Assembly: GCA_035527455.1 (NCBI GenBank)
Contig: DATLAN010000700.1
Location: 1 to 13,046, forward strand
Source: DATLAN01 sp035527455
Lineage (GTDB): Bacteria; Planctomycetota; Planctomycetia; Pirellulales; Thermoguttaceae
Length of the DNA: 13,046 bases
Direction of reading: 5' to 3'
Shown: in pieces, positions 1 through 7,939 of the stretch
How positions within the stretch are numbered: position 1 is the first letter of the stretch
Layout: each line of letters starts with the position of its first letter
Notes under the pieces: generated by a model
What the model was told of the DNA's origin: nothing
Databases searched by the model: none
What the model saw: the letters and a program-made list of their open reading frames with translations, nothing else
Program-made: the position numbers and the translations under genes

Positions 1-3000
1 CAACAGCTTTTGGGCCTGCTGGCGGGCCGAGGGCAGGTCGCCCGCGTCCAGCAGCCGGTCGATCGTTTTGTCGGCCGCCTGGAACCGGGCGTGACTCCAC
101 TCGCCCAGGCCCTTGGCGGCCGCTTCCCGCACGGCGACCACCCGGGCCAAGGCCCGAGGCCGGCCCAGCGGGGCCACCAGCGTTTCCACGCTGTCGGCCA
201 CGTGGACCAACTCCTCGGCCGCCGCCTTCTCGGCCAAGGCGTCGAGCAAGGCCAGCAAGTTGGGCAACTCCAGAAGCGTAAGCTGGAAGGCAAGCTTCGC
301 GTCCTTGAATATCTGCTCGTACAGGAAACCCACCAGTCCCCGCATCGCGTCGGCCCATCGGGCGCGGGTCTGCTCTTCTTCGGCCGCCTCCATCCACCCC
401 AGCAGATACGCCGGCAGCGCCGGATCCAGCCGCAGATGCCCGTAGCCCATGTCCTCCCCCAACCCAACGTGGATCAGTTCGCGGAATAGCGCCGGCACCG
501 TTTCGTAGTCGTCCTCCGGTAGGCCCAGTATGTTGTCTACAACGCTAGCGTGCGCTCCCCCATGAAACACGGCCAACACGCGGATCTTCTCCCGCGTCTC
601 CGGCGAGAGGCGACGTAACGAAAGCTCCACACTGGCAAACAGCGACCGCTCCCGGTCGTCGGGGTACTGCCGGTGCAACTCGGCCATCAGCGGGCCGACG
701 TTTTCGGTGGTCGCCCGGACACCCCGCCGCGCGATTTCCTGCGAGAGCCACACCAGCGCCCGGGCGTGGCAGCCGACCGCCTCGACCAGCTCGGTGATCT
801 CCTCGGGCGTCCCGCCCGGATCGGACGCCTCCGGCTCCAGACCCTCGCGCTTCATCACGCTGCCGACCAGCTCGACCGCATCGTCGCGGGAAAGGGCCCC
901 CAGGTGGACATGAGAACCATCGTCCGCAAACGGCGCCGAAAGCGTCTCCCGGCTGGTGAAGAGGATCCGCGTGGCCGGGTCGGCCGCCAGCAACCTTTGG
1001 CACAGGTCGAACAGTTCATCGACCGGCGGGGCGGCCGGCGGTATCTGCCCGGTCCGGTCGGGCAAAATGCTCTCCATGTTGTCCAGCACCACGATCGTCG
1101 CCGCGTCCCGCAGCGCCCGCTCGATCGGCTGAAGCGCCTCGTCGAGGTCCTGGAACTGGGCCACCGACCAGCGGTCCCCCTCGGGCAGAAGCTGGCGGCC
1201 GAGCTGATCCACCACGGTGCGGACGTCCTGGAGGAGTTCCATCGAGACGAAGGCCGCCCGGCGGAAACGGCCCGAGCGGACCAGCCAGCGGGCCAGCTCG
1301 GTGCCCAACGTGGTCTTCCCCTCGCCCCCGGCCCCGCAGACGACCGCGTAGCGCCGGCGGTGCAACAGCCGCTCCAGTGCCAGCAGGTGCCGGCTGCGGC
1401 CGATGAACTTGTGCTCCGGCGGCTCGGGCAGCGCGCCGAGGCTGTACTTCCGCGCCATGGCCGTCAGCCGCCGCGACGCCTCGGACGGCAGCCGGCCGAA
1501 GAGCTGCGGATCGTGCGCCTCCTGGTAGAGCACCGGCACGAACCAATCGTCCAGGTACAAGTCGCCCGCCCCGGGGATTTGGCCACGGTCCTTGTCGTCC
1601 CACAGCGCCCTTTGCCCGGCCAGCATGGCCTGGCCCACGGTCGCCCCTTGGGCCAGGCGGCCGTAGAAGGCCCCGACGAACCGCCGGGCCGTTTCGACCA
1701 GCACGCTGTGGCTCATGGCCACGACCGACGTGACGCCCTCTTCGAGCATCTTGCCGGCCACGCTGGCGGTGACGTCCTCCTCGGCCTGCGCGGTCTGGCA
1801 GGCCTCCAAAAAGACCAGCGGGATGCGGTGGTCGCGGACCAGGCCGGCCAGGTCTTCGGCGTGAATCAGTTTCGTGGCCCGCTTCTGGAGCTTCTCAGCG
1901 TCTTTGGGGTCTTCGAAGCAGAGCACGCCCAGCCTGCGCTTTTTGCTGTAGGCCCCGTGCCCGTCGAAATGGATCACATGGAAGGGCTCGCCGCGCTCTT
2001 GTGCCCGGGAGAGCGCCTGATCGAGCGCCGGGAAGGTCGGCGGGCTCAGCACGGTCAGCTCGACCAGGTCGCCCAGCCCTTCCATCGCGGCGACCAGCGG
2101 CAGCGCGCTGGCCCGATGGTCGATGTACCGGGCCCGCGCGTCCTCGGGCCGGGGACTCAGCAGCAGCACGCGGATGGGCAGCGCGGCCGGCTTGCCCGGC
2201 TCGTGACGCCGCGGCGGCAGTCGGCGGCGGACGCCCACCGGTTTGGCGCCGGTAAACAGATAGTTGCGGCCGTCGTGGAGCAATTCCCAGGGCAGCGAGA
2301 ACAGACCGCAGGCGGCCTGCCGGGCGGCGGCCTGCTGCCCGTCGGTCGTCCCTTCCGGCAGGTCGCTATCGACCTCGACCGAGAAACGCCGCTGGGCCCC
2401 GCCGGCCGATTGCTGCCAGGCGGCAAGGGCCTCGCGCGCGGCCGCCGGGGCCAGGGCTGCCTCGTAGAGCCGCCGGCCCCACGCGGGCAGCATCTTCTCG
2501 ACCCGCCCGGCACGCTCGACGAACAGCCCCACCGGCCAGCGGAAGAACTCTTCGAGGTACCAACGGAGGTCGTTCTTCTCGATCGGGCCCAGCGGCGCGG
2601 TAAACGGGAACCGCTTGCTCTCCACCTCGCGGGCGTGCGGGTCGGCCGGGTCGTAGTGGAGCACGGCCGTGGCCTTCAGCCGGGTTTCGCCCCCGGCCGT
2701 CTCCTCGACCGGGTCGCTCAGCTTCAGCCGCAGCTCTTCGATCGGCTCGGCTCGGACCTCGGCCGCCGGCTCGAAGTCGTCGGGCAGCGCGATCCGCAGC
2801 GCGGCAGCCAATAGCGGCGCGGCCTCATTCAGTCCGCCGGGACCGAGTTCGACTTTCACCGCGACCGGTTCCTCGCCAAACCAGTGGTCCAACGCGGCCG
2901 GTTCCATGCCCGGCAGGAGGATCGGAATGACCGCGTAGTGGTCGTCTTTGCGCCGTTGGGCGATCTCGAGGGCGTGGCGGATTTCGCGAGTGACCCAGCG

Positions 3001-3210
3001 GGAGTTGATCGTCGCCGGGCTGAAGACGCCGATGACCCTGCCGGCCTGTTCGATCGCCGCTCGGATTTCCGGCATCAGTTCGTCGCCGCCGCGGAGGTTG
3101 CGGGAGTCGACCCAGACGGGCAGGTGCAGCCGTTCCAGCAAGACTCGCAACTGCTTGACGAACCCGTCGTCGGCCGAGGCGTGGGAGATGAAGATAGGCC
3201 CCGCAGTCAT
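1..3210 (-). CDS. TIR-CHAT-STAND NTPase giant protein (5' 1070 codons; truncated by window edge)
   Basis: The frame is open from an ATG at 3210 to base 1, so the C-terminus lies outside the window. GGGGGGGA sits about 6 bases before the ATG. Visible domain order: TIR (about residues 4-130; FISHASADD start, W72 and the candidate NADase glutamate E76 in SRWVTRE); a linker with the LRWYLEEFFRWP motif (about 225-240); a CHAT caspase-like domain (about 350-540) with H418 in HFDGHG and C471 in FLEACQTA as the expected dyad; then a STAND/NB-ARC-like NTPase starting FIGR (602-605), with P-loop GAGGEGKT (K632), Walker B VVLDN (D710) and LFTSRE (R754). The rest is helical and may be entering TPR-like repeats at the edge. 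By family knowledge, CHAT is a cysteine protease, TIR cleaves NAD or acts as an adaptor, and STAND modules switch on after ligand sensing. I infer an intracellular sensor-effector in immunity or regulated death. The ligand is unknown. Confidence 0.93.
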   Translation of the reverse strand, partial: MTAGPIFISHASADDGFVKQLRVLLERLHLPVWVDSRNLRGGDELMPEIRAAIEQAGRVIGVFSPATINSRWVTREIRHALEIAQRRKDDHYAVIPILLPGMEPAALDHWFGEEPVAVKVELGPGGLNEAAPLLAAALRIALPDDFEPAAEVRAEPIEELRLKLSDPVEETAGGETRLKATAVLHYDPADPHAREVESKRFPFTAPLGPIEKNDLRWYLEEFFRWPVGLFVERAGRVEKMLPAWGRRLYEAALAPAAAREALAAWQQSAGGAQRRFSVEVDSDLPEGTTDGQQAAARQAACGLFSLPWELLHDGRNYLFTGAKPVGVRRRLPPRRHEPGKPAALPIRVLLLSPRPEDARARYIDHRASALPLVAAMEGLGDLVELTVLSPPTFPALDQALSRAQERGEPFHVIHFDGHGAYSKKRRLGVLCFEDPKDAEKLQKRATKLIHAEDLAGLVRDHRIPLVFLEACQTAQAEEDVTASVAGKMLEEGVTSVVAMSHSVLVETARRFVGAFYGRLAQGATVGQAMLAGQRALWDDKDRGQIPGAGDLYLDDWFVPVLYQEAHDPQLFGRLPSEASRRLTAMARKYSLGALPEPPEHKFIGRSRHLLALERLLHRRRYAVVCGAGGEGKTTLGTELARWLVRSGRFRRAAFVSMELLQDVRTVVDQLGRQLLPEGDRWSVAQFQDLDEALQPIERALRDAATIVVLDNMESILPDRTGQIPPAAPPVDELFDLCQRLLAADPATRILFTSRETLSAPFADDGSHVHLGALSRDDAVELVGSVMKREGLEPEASDPGGTPEEITELVEAVGCHARALVWLSQEIARRGVRATTENVGPLMAELHRQYPDDRERSLFASVELSLRRLSPETREKIRVLAVFHGGAHASVVDNILGLPEDDYETVPALFRELIHVGLGEDMGYGHLRLDPALPAYLLGWMEAAEEEQTRARWADAMRGLVGFLYEQIFKDAKLAFQLTLLELPNLLALLDALAEKAAAEELVHVADSVETLVAPLGRPRALARVVAVREAAAKGLGEWSHARFQAADKTIDRLLDAGDLPSARQQAQKLL

Positions 3211-3553
3211 GGCTGTCCCCCCCAAGGTTCCGGCCGATATCCGGGATTACCCCACCGGCAGCATCGACACGGTCGGCCCGACTCGACCGGGAGCGTGCCG
3301 CCGCCGGGGAACCACCGCTTTCAGTGCAAGGCTAGCAGAACTCCAGCGGGGCGTCAATGACCCGCAGTCGCGTGGCCACGGCGGCTTTGAAACGCGAGTA
3401 CCGCGAAGGGTGGAGCTTGTAGGAGGGGGAATGACGAATGACGAATGACGAATGACGAATGGGGAAACGATGGCCGGCCCGGCAGCTTTCTTTTTGGGGG
3501 CAGAACGGGCATAATGGACCCGAGAAATCGACTGATCGAAGGGAGACATCACC
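3211..3553. other. Intergenic region between divergent genes
   Basis: I see no convincing gene here. It separates the divergent TIR-CHAT gene (minus) from the nagB-like gene (plus) and must hold both promoters. A weak candidate -10 (CATAAT, 3510-3515) with a poor -35 (TTTCTT, 3487-3492, 17-base spacing) points toward nagB. The stretch also carries the AATGACG heptamer repeat. Minus-strand reading frames here are antisense extensions without family motifs. Confidence 0.6.
3430..3461. repeat. AATGACG heptamer tandem repeat, about 4.5 copies
   Basis: Four perfect AATGACG units (3430-3457) are followed by AATG. On the minus strand, conceptual translation gives the S-F-V-I-R-H-like string that turns up as spurious peptide in many planctomycete intergenic regions. 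I regard it as a dispersed non-coding repeat. Confidence 0.9.
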
Positions 3554-3676
3554 ATGGCCAAGCTTTCCGCGGCGTTGTTCTGCTCTTGGACGTCGGCTGC
3601 TTCGGCTCGCCGCGCATTAGGACCCCGCGGCTCCCAGCCTCGAAGACCGGACGCAGCCGAATGGATGCCGAAGTAG
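3554..3676 (+). CDS. Possible 40-aa leader ORF upstream of nagB
   Basis: An ATG at 3554 is preceded by GAAGGGAG (3538-3545) with an 8-base spacer, a strong ribosome binding site. The frame stops at TAG 3674-3676, 44 bases before the nagB start. The predicted product begins MAKLSAALFCSW and is rich in Ala, Arg and Ser, with no recognisable domain. It could be a leader peptide, the remnant of a lost gene, or chance. The good ribosome binding site is the only support. Confidence 0.2.
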   Translation: MAKLSAALFCSWTSAASARRALGPRGSQPRRPDAAEWMPK

Positions 3677-3707
3677 GATGCGTGAAACCACCCTGCGAAA
3701 CCGAGAA

Positions 3708-3713
3708 AAGGAG
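3708..3713 (+). promoter_or_regulatory. Ribosome binding site that fixes the GTG start of nagB
   Basis: AAGGAG lies 7 bases before GTG 3721. The in-frame ATG at 3661 has no comparable site. The family N-terminus (short strand, then the ELGRRAA helix) also fits a start at 3721. Confidence 0.75.
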
Positions 3714-3720
3714 CCTTGCC

Positions 3721-4476
3721 GTGCAAGTGGATATCTGTGAGACCAAGCAAGAACTCGGCCGAAGGGCGGCTGCTGACGGAGCGACCTTGATCCGAGAGGC
3801 GATCCGACATCGCGGGAAAGCGAACATCATCCTGGCCACGGGGGCCTCGCAGTTCGAGGTGCTCGGCGAACTGGTCGCTTCGGGGGGGATCGATTGGACG
3901 GCGGTCACCGCGTTTCACCTCGACGAATACATCGGCATGCCCATCTCGCATCCGGCCTCGTTTCGGAAGTATCTCAAGGAGCGTTTCGTCAATCAGTTGG
4001 GGCAACGGCCGGCGGCGTTCCACTACATCGACGGGGAAGCTGACCCCCATGTCGAGTGTCGTCGGGTGGGAGAAATCATCCGTTCCCACCCGATCGACGT
4101 GGCTTTTATCGGGATCGGGGAGAATGGGCACCTGGCGTTCAACGACCCGCCGGCCGATTTCCGGACCGGGGAGCCGTATCTGGTGGTCGACCTGGACGAA
4201 GCCTGCCGCCGGCAGCAGTTGGGCGAGGGGTGGTTCGATACCTTGGACGACGTTCCCCGGCAGGCGATTTCGATGTCGATCCGGCAGATCATGCGTTCGG
4301 CGGCCATTATTTGCAGCGTGCCCGACCGGAGAAAGGCCGAGGCCGTCCGGGGCGCGATCGAGGGCCCGGTGACGCCCGAGTTGCCCGCTTCGATCCTCCA
4401 GGAGCACGCCCGGGCGATGGTTTATCTGGATCGGGATTCGGCGTCGTTGTTGCAATCGGGGAGCGGAGGGGGCTAG
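3721..4476 (+). CDS. nagB: Glucosamine-6-phosphate deaminase (NagB family)
   Basis: Predicted to convert glucosamine-6-phosphate to fructose-6-phosphate and ammonia in the cytosol, linking amino-sugar breakdown to glycolysis. The product is 251 aa (E. coli NagB is 266). Family motifs are in order: the phosphate-binding loop LATGASQFEVL (38-48), FHLDEYIG (65-72) with D68 at the catalytic Asp72 position, and GIGENGHLAFNDP (131-143) with H137 at the His143 position. The usual Asp141 is N135 and Glu148 is D142. I recall this GIGENGH variant from other bacterial NagB-like proteins, so it may mark a subfamily rather than loss of activity. The start is GTG, chosen for the AAGGAG 7 bases upstream. 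A TIM-barrel gene follows 125 bases downstream on the same strand, so co-transcription is possible. A related sugar-phosphate isomerase or lactonase role cannot be excluded. Confidence 0.88.
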   Translation: MQVDICETKQELGRRAAADGATLIREAIRHRGKANIILATGASQFEVLGELVASGGIDWTAVTAFHLDEYIGMPISHPASFRKYLKERFVNQLGQRPAAFHYIDGEADPHVECRRVGEIIRSHPIDVAFIGIGENGHLAFNDPPADFRTGEPYLVVDLDEACRRQQLGEGWFDTLDDVPRQAISMSIRQIMRSAAIICSVPDRRKAEAVRGAIEGPVTPELPASILQEHARAMVYLDRDSASLLQSGSGGG

Positions 4477-4601
4477 CGGCTCGGGAAGTGACGGTGTGGG
4501 AAGCCGCGAGCGGCCCCCCTTGGCAACGGCCGCCGAGGGTTGGACAATATGAATTGATCCGTTTTCTCGAATCGATCCTCCCGAACCCATGCGAGTCTCC
4601 C

Positions 4602-5615
4602 ATGGCTGACAATCCCCGCGTGATCCTGTCCGGCTTTGCCGACGAAGCCGCCAACCACAAGACCGCCGTCGAGCAGTTCGCCGCCTTCGCCGCGCTCGGA
4701 TTGCAGTATTACAGCATCCGCTTCATCGACGTCGGCGGCGGCGTGAAGAACGTGATGCAACTGACCAAGTCGGAGATCCAGAAGATCCGCCACCTGCAGG
4801 ACGAGTACGGGCTGAACGTCTCCTCGATCGGCTCGCCCATCGGCAAGGTCAAGCTGCAGAACGTCGACGACGGGACCAAGAACGCCTACGTCCCCTTCAA
4901 GCGATATCTCGCCCGGGACGTCAAGAAGGCGTGCGACCTGGCCCATGCGTTCGAGGCGAAGCTGATCCGCGGGTTTTCCTTCTACCATCCCAAGGGGACC
5001 GACCCGAAGGACCATTTTCCGCAGGCCGTCGATCAACTCGGCCAGATTGCCGAGACGTGCCATCGTTCGGATCTGACCTTCGGGCTCGAGGTGGAGCCGA
5101 ACCTGGTCGGCGAGAACGGCCATCTGCTGGGCGAACTCTACCGGCAGGTGAACCATCCGGCGATGGTGCTGATCTTCGACGCCGCCAACATCGTCGTGCA
5201 GGGCTACTCGTCGGGCGAGCTGCTCGACCAGTTTCGGGCCATGCAGCCGGGCCTGGGTTGGATGCACGTCAAGGACTATCACCATCCCAAGCCGGTTACC
5301 ACAACGGGCTACGTGGACGAGGACGTGCTGGCCAACTTCGTCCCCGCGGACCGGGGCGACAGCGCGCACGAGGCGCTGTTGCTGGAATTGAAGCGCGGCC
5401 TGCCGACGCTGGAGCGGAAGCTTCGCCGGCGGGGCATTCCGGGCGTGTTCCTCGACCTGGAGCCGCACCTGAAAGGCGGCGGCCAGTTCGGCGGCTTCAG
5501 CGGTCCCGACGGGATGGGCGTCGCCCTGCGGAGCCTCTGCCGCGTGCTGGACTACGTGGGCATCGACTACCACCTCCGCGACTTCGACGACGTGAAAGAC
5601 GCCCGGGGGTTCTGA
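4602..5615 (+). CDS. Xylose isomerase-like TIM-barrel protein (sugar phosphate isomerase/epimerase family)
   Basis: A 337-aa soluble protein starting MADNPRVILSGFADEA. It has the AP-endonuclease-2/xylose-isomerase-like barrel pattern: a strand then FADEA near the N-terminus, and likely metal ligands at the ends of later strands: E163 or E165 (FGLEVEP), D193 (LIFDAAN), H222 (WMHVKDY) and E287 (FLDLEPHL). Such proteins isomerise or epimerise sugars, or cleave related compounds, using a divalent metal. The substrate cannot be read from sequence. Position 125 bases after nagB on the same strand suggests carbohydrate or amino-sugar metabolism. The ATG at 4602 has only a weak upstream purine tract, but protein similarity to the family begins there. 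It ends 74 bases from the convergent FHA gene, in a spacer holding a short hairpin (5615-5628). Confidence 0.85.
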   Translation: MADNPRVILSGFADEAANHKTAVEQFAAFAALGLQYYSIRFIDVGGGVKNVMQLTKSEIQKIRHLQDEYGLNVSSIGSPIGKVKLQNVDDGTKNAYVPFKRYLARDVKKACDLAHAFEAKLIRGFSFYHPKGTDPKDHFPQAVDQLGQIAETCHRSDLTFGLEVEPNLVGENGHLLGELYRQVNHPAMVLIFDAANIVVQGYSSGELLDQFRAMQPGLGWMHVKDYHHPKPVTTTGYVDEDVLANFVPADRGDSAHEALLLELKRGLPTLERKLRRRGIPGVFLDLEPHLKGGGQFGGFSGPDGMGVALRSLCRVLDYVGIDYHLRDFDDVKDARGF

Positions 5616-5689
5616 GCCGCTCGCGGCTTAGCAGGCATCGAGAAAGAATCTGCAGGAGTTGTCACGATGCTTGAACAATGAATCCCGTG

Positions 5690-7939
5690 CTACGCCAGAT
5701 CTTCGAAGGGGCGGCTGGTGCTCTCGTCCGCGTCGGTCGAAGGTTCGAAGTCCTCGACGGGCGCGTCGTGGCTGCCGTTCTCCGTCGCTTTCGCTGTGGA
5801 ATGCCACTGGCCGCGTGTCGGTCGGGTCACGATTCTTCGGCAGACGCTCAGGGCGTAAGGCATGGCCCATAGCACCGCCAGCACGAAGCAGGCCAGCGCG
5901 CCGTAGTAGCTGGCCTCCCCGATGTCGGTCATCCGCCAAATACCCAACAACGCTCCCCCGATGACCGTCGAGGCGAACGAAACCAGCAGCTTCGAGCGGC
6001 TGACGTGGATCTTCCTCCGTCGGGAATGCCGGTCGATGGCCGTCTGCGCGGACAGGTTGGCCAACTCGCGCATCGCCGTCAGATCGACGGCCCTCTCCGG
6101 CGCTACGGCCCGGGGCGACATCTCCTTGGACTCGCGAGGCGGCGTACTCGCGGCTTGTTGCGCCGGGAGAGTCGGCGGCGCGGCCAATCGTTTTTCTCGC
6201 TCTCTTTGCGGCGGTGACGGGCTGTCCGGCGGCGGCTCGCTTCCGTCGTCGGTGATCGAACGTACCCGTTGCATCAGCCGGACCATGTAGTCGTCGATCG
6301 TTTCCTCTTCAGCGCCCTCGGGCGGTCGTGGAGCCGGCGGAGGTTGGATATCCGCGACCGTCGGCTCCGGCGGGAGCGGCTCCGGCGGGAGCGGCTCCGG
6401 CGGGAGCGGCCGGACCGGTTCCTCCGGCGGCGCATCGTCCAACAGGTCCACGGAACCGATCTTGCGCAAGAAGTCGTGAAGATCGACCGGGGCTTCCGCG
6501 GACTGCCGAGGGGGATCGGGTTCTCCGCTCGGCTCGCCGGGTGGCTCCTCCAACTCGGCACGCCGGGATTTCCACCGACGGTGCTCTTCTTCCAGGGCCG
6601 CTCGGCGTGCATCCAGATCGGCCCAGCCGGCGTCGAGTTCCCGGCTGCGCTCGCTGAGCTGCCTTTCCGATTCGGCCCGATCCGATTCCCACTGCAGGCG
6701 CTGTTGCTGGAGTTCTTCGCGCCCGGCGTCCAGTTCCACTTGACGGGCGTCGATTTCCACTTGGCGGGCGTCGATTTGTTGGGCTTGTTCCGTCGACCGC
6801 GATTCACCCTGGCTGCGCTGGGCCTCCCATTGGCGGCGTGCTTCTTCCAAGGCTTCCCGTTGGCAGTCCAATTCGGCCCGGCGGGCGTCGAGTTCCTCGG
6901 TTCGCGTGTCTAGCTGTCTTTCCGATTCGGCCCGATCGGCTTCCCATTGCCGGCGCTGTTGCTGGAGTTCTTCGTGCTGGGTATCCAACTCCGCTTGGCG
7001 AGCGTCGAACTGTTGGGCTTGTTCCGTCGACCACGACTCGCCTTGGCTGCGCTGGGCCTCCCATTGGCGGCGTTCTTCTTCCAAGGCTTCCCGTTGGCAG
7101 TCCAATTCGGCCCGGCGGGCGTCGAGTTCCTCGGTTCGCGCGTCTAGCTGTCTTTCCGACTCGGCCCGATGGGCTTCCCACTGCCCGCGCTGTTGCTGGA
7201 GTTCTTCGCGCCCGGCGTCCAGTTCCACTTGGCGGTCATGGAGCCGTGCCGTCCATTCGGTCGATCGGGACTCGTTTTCGGCGCGCCGCTGATCCAGTCG
7301 GGCACGTTCCTGCTCCAGGGCTTTGCGTTGCGAGTCGAATTCGGCCCATCGGGCGATGATTTCGCCGCTGCGCAGCTCGATTTGTTTCTCCGACTCGGCC
7401 CGGTCCGCTTCCCACTGCCCGCGTTTCCGTTCCAGTTCCTCCTGCTGCCCGTCCACCCGGCGATGCTGCTCCTGGAGCGCTTCGATCTCCGCCTGCAGCC
7501 GGGTGAAGGCCTCTTCAAGCTGTTGGGTCTGCCGGGCCCAGGGCGGTTCGGCGGGCGGTTCGGGCCGAGTCTCGCGGACTTCCGGAAGCCCCGGACCGGG
7601 AGTATTGCCCGACTCGACCACTTCCAGTTCGATGGCTCCGATGCTCAACCGATCACCGCGCGTCAATTCGGCGTCGGCGAAGGTCCGGCCGTTGAGCAGC
7701 GTATCGCGGGACCAGCGCCGCACCACGGTTTTCGAGGCGCCCCGGAGGATCAGGCAGTGGACCGACCCGATTCCGCGGGCGCGGAGTCGCAGCGTACAGT
7801 TCGGACCGGAACCGATGGTACACTTGGTGGATTTCAACCGGAGGATCTGACCGTGGCGAGAGGAACCGCACACACGCAGTACCAAATCTCCGGTCTCGAG
7901 GTCCGAGGCAGCATGGCGGGGAGCAGTGCCGACAACCAT
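5690..7939 (-). CDS. FHA-domain, coiled-coil, membrane-anchored protein
   Basis: A 749-aa protein. Its N-terminal FHA domain (about 18-110) has IGSGPNC, SVHCLIL and LLNGR; FHA domains bind phosphothreonine. The usual Arg after IG is Ser44, and the position equivalent to the conserved Ser before the His is Gly58; only the NG pair (83-84) is canonical, so classical phosphopeptide binding is uncertain. A long coiled coil follows (about 135-465), rich in E, Q and R and built from 78-aa repeats. Next come a proline-rich linker with PLPPE repeats (511-526), a DDYMVRLMQRVR motif (549-560), and two hydrophobic helices (about 651-669 and 678-698) before an acidic tail. It is therefore probably cytoplasmic with a C-terminal membrane hairpin. 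GGAAAG lies 7 bases before the ATG. The role is unknown; scaffolding of a membrane-associated kinase pathway is an inference. Confidence 0.85.
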   Translation of the reverse strand: MVVGTAPRHAASDLETGDLVLRVCGSSRHGQILRLKSTKCTIGSGPNCTLRLRARGIGSVHCLILRGASKTVVRRWSRDTLLNGRTFADAELTRGDRLSIGAIELEVVESGNTPGPGLPEVRETRPEPPAEPPWARQTQQLEEAFTRLQAEIEALQEQHRRVDGQQEELERKRGQWEADRAESEKQIELRSGEIIARWAEFDSQRKALEQERARLDQRRAENESRSTEWTARLHDRQVELDAGREELQQQRGQWEAHRAESERQLDARTEELDARRAELDCQREALEEERRQWEAQRSQGESWSTEQAQQFDARQAELDTQHEELQQQRRQWEADRAESERQLDTRTEELDARRAELDCQREALEEARRQWEAQRSQGESRSTEQAQQIDARQVEIDARQVELDAGREELQQQRLQWESDRAESERQLSERSRELDAGWADLDARRAALEEEHRRWKSRRAELEEPPGEPSGEPDPPRQSAEAPVDLHDFLRKIGSVDLLDDAPPEEPVRPLPPEPLPPEPLPPEPTVADIQPPPAPRPPEGAEEETIDDYMVRLMQRVRSITDDGSEPPPDSPSPPQREREKRLAAPPTLPAQQAASTPPRESKEMSPRAVAPERAVDLTAMRELANLSAQTAIDRHSRRRKIHVSRSKLLVSFASTVIGGALLGIWRMTDIGEASYYGALACFVLAVLWAMPYALSVCRRIVTRPTRGQWHSTAKATENGSHDAPVEDFEPSTDADESTSRPFEDLA
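6363..6407 (-). repeat. 15-bp tandem repeat, 3 copies (PLPPE codons)
   Basis: GGCTCCGGCGGGAGC occurs three times in a row without a mismatch. It encodes the Pro-Leu-Pro-Pro-Glu repeats of the FHA protein's linker. Copy number probably varies between strains. Confidence 0.9.
6554..7222 (-). repeat. 234-bp tandem repeats encoding 78-aa coiled-coil units
   Basis: Residues 240-317 and 318-402 of the FHA protein are near copies, and 403-462 is a partial third. Unit starts (LDAGREELQQQR, LDTQHEELQQQR, LDAGREELQQQR) lie 78 and 85 residues apart. The extra 7 residues come from duplication of an ARQVEID heptad. DNA identity between units 1 and 2 is very high, indicating recent duplication. A more diverged unit precedes them (about 162-239). 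Confidence 0.88.

Noticed and set aside
673..2814. A 713-codon open frame on the plus strand
   Set aside because: It is antisense to the TIR-CHAT-STAND gene, which carries clear catalytic motifs. The long open frame comes from high GC and lacks any recognisable domain.
3247..4590. A 447-codon open frame on the minus strand
   Set aside because: It covers the nagB gene in antisense and includes the translated AATGACG repeat. It has no domain.
5615..5628. Hairpin between the convergent TIM-barrel and FHA genes as a terminator
   Set aside because: It is only a 5-6 bp stem with a 2-4 base loop and no T-run on either side. Too weak to call.
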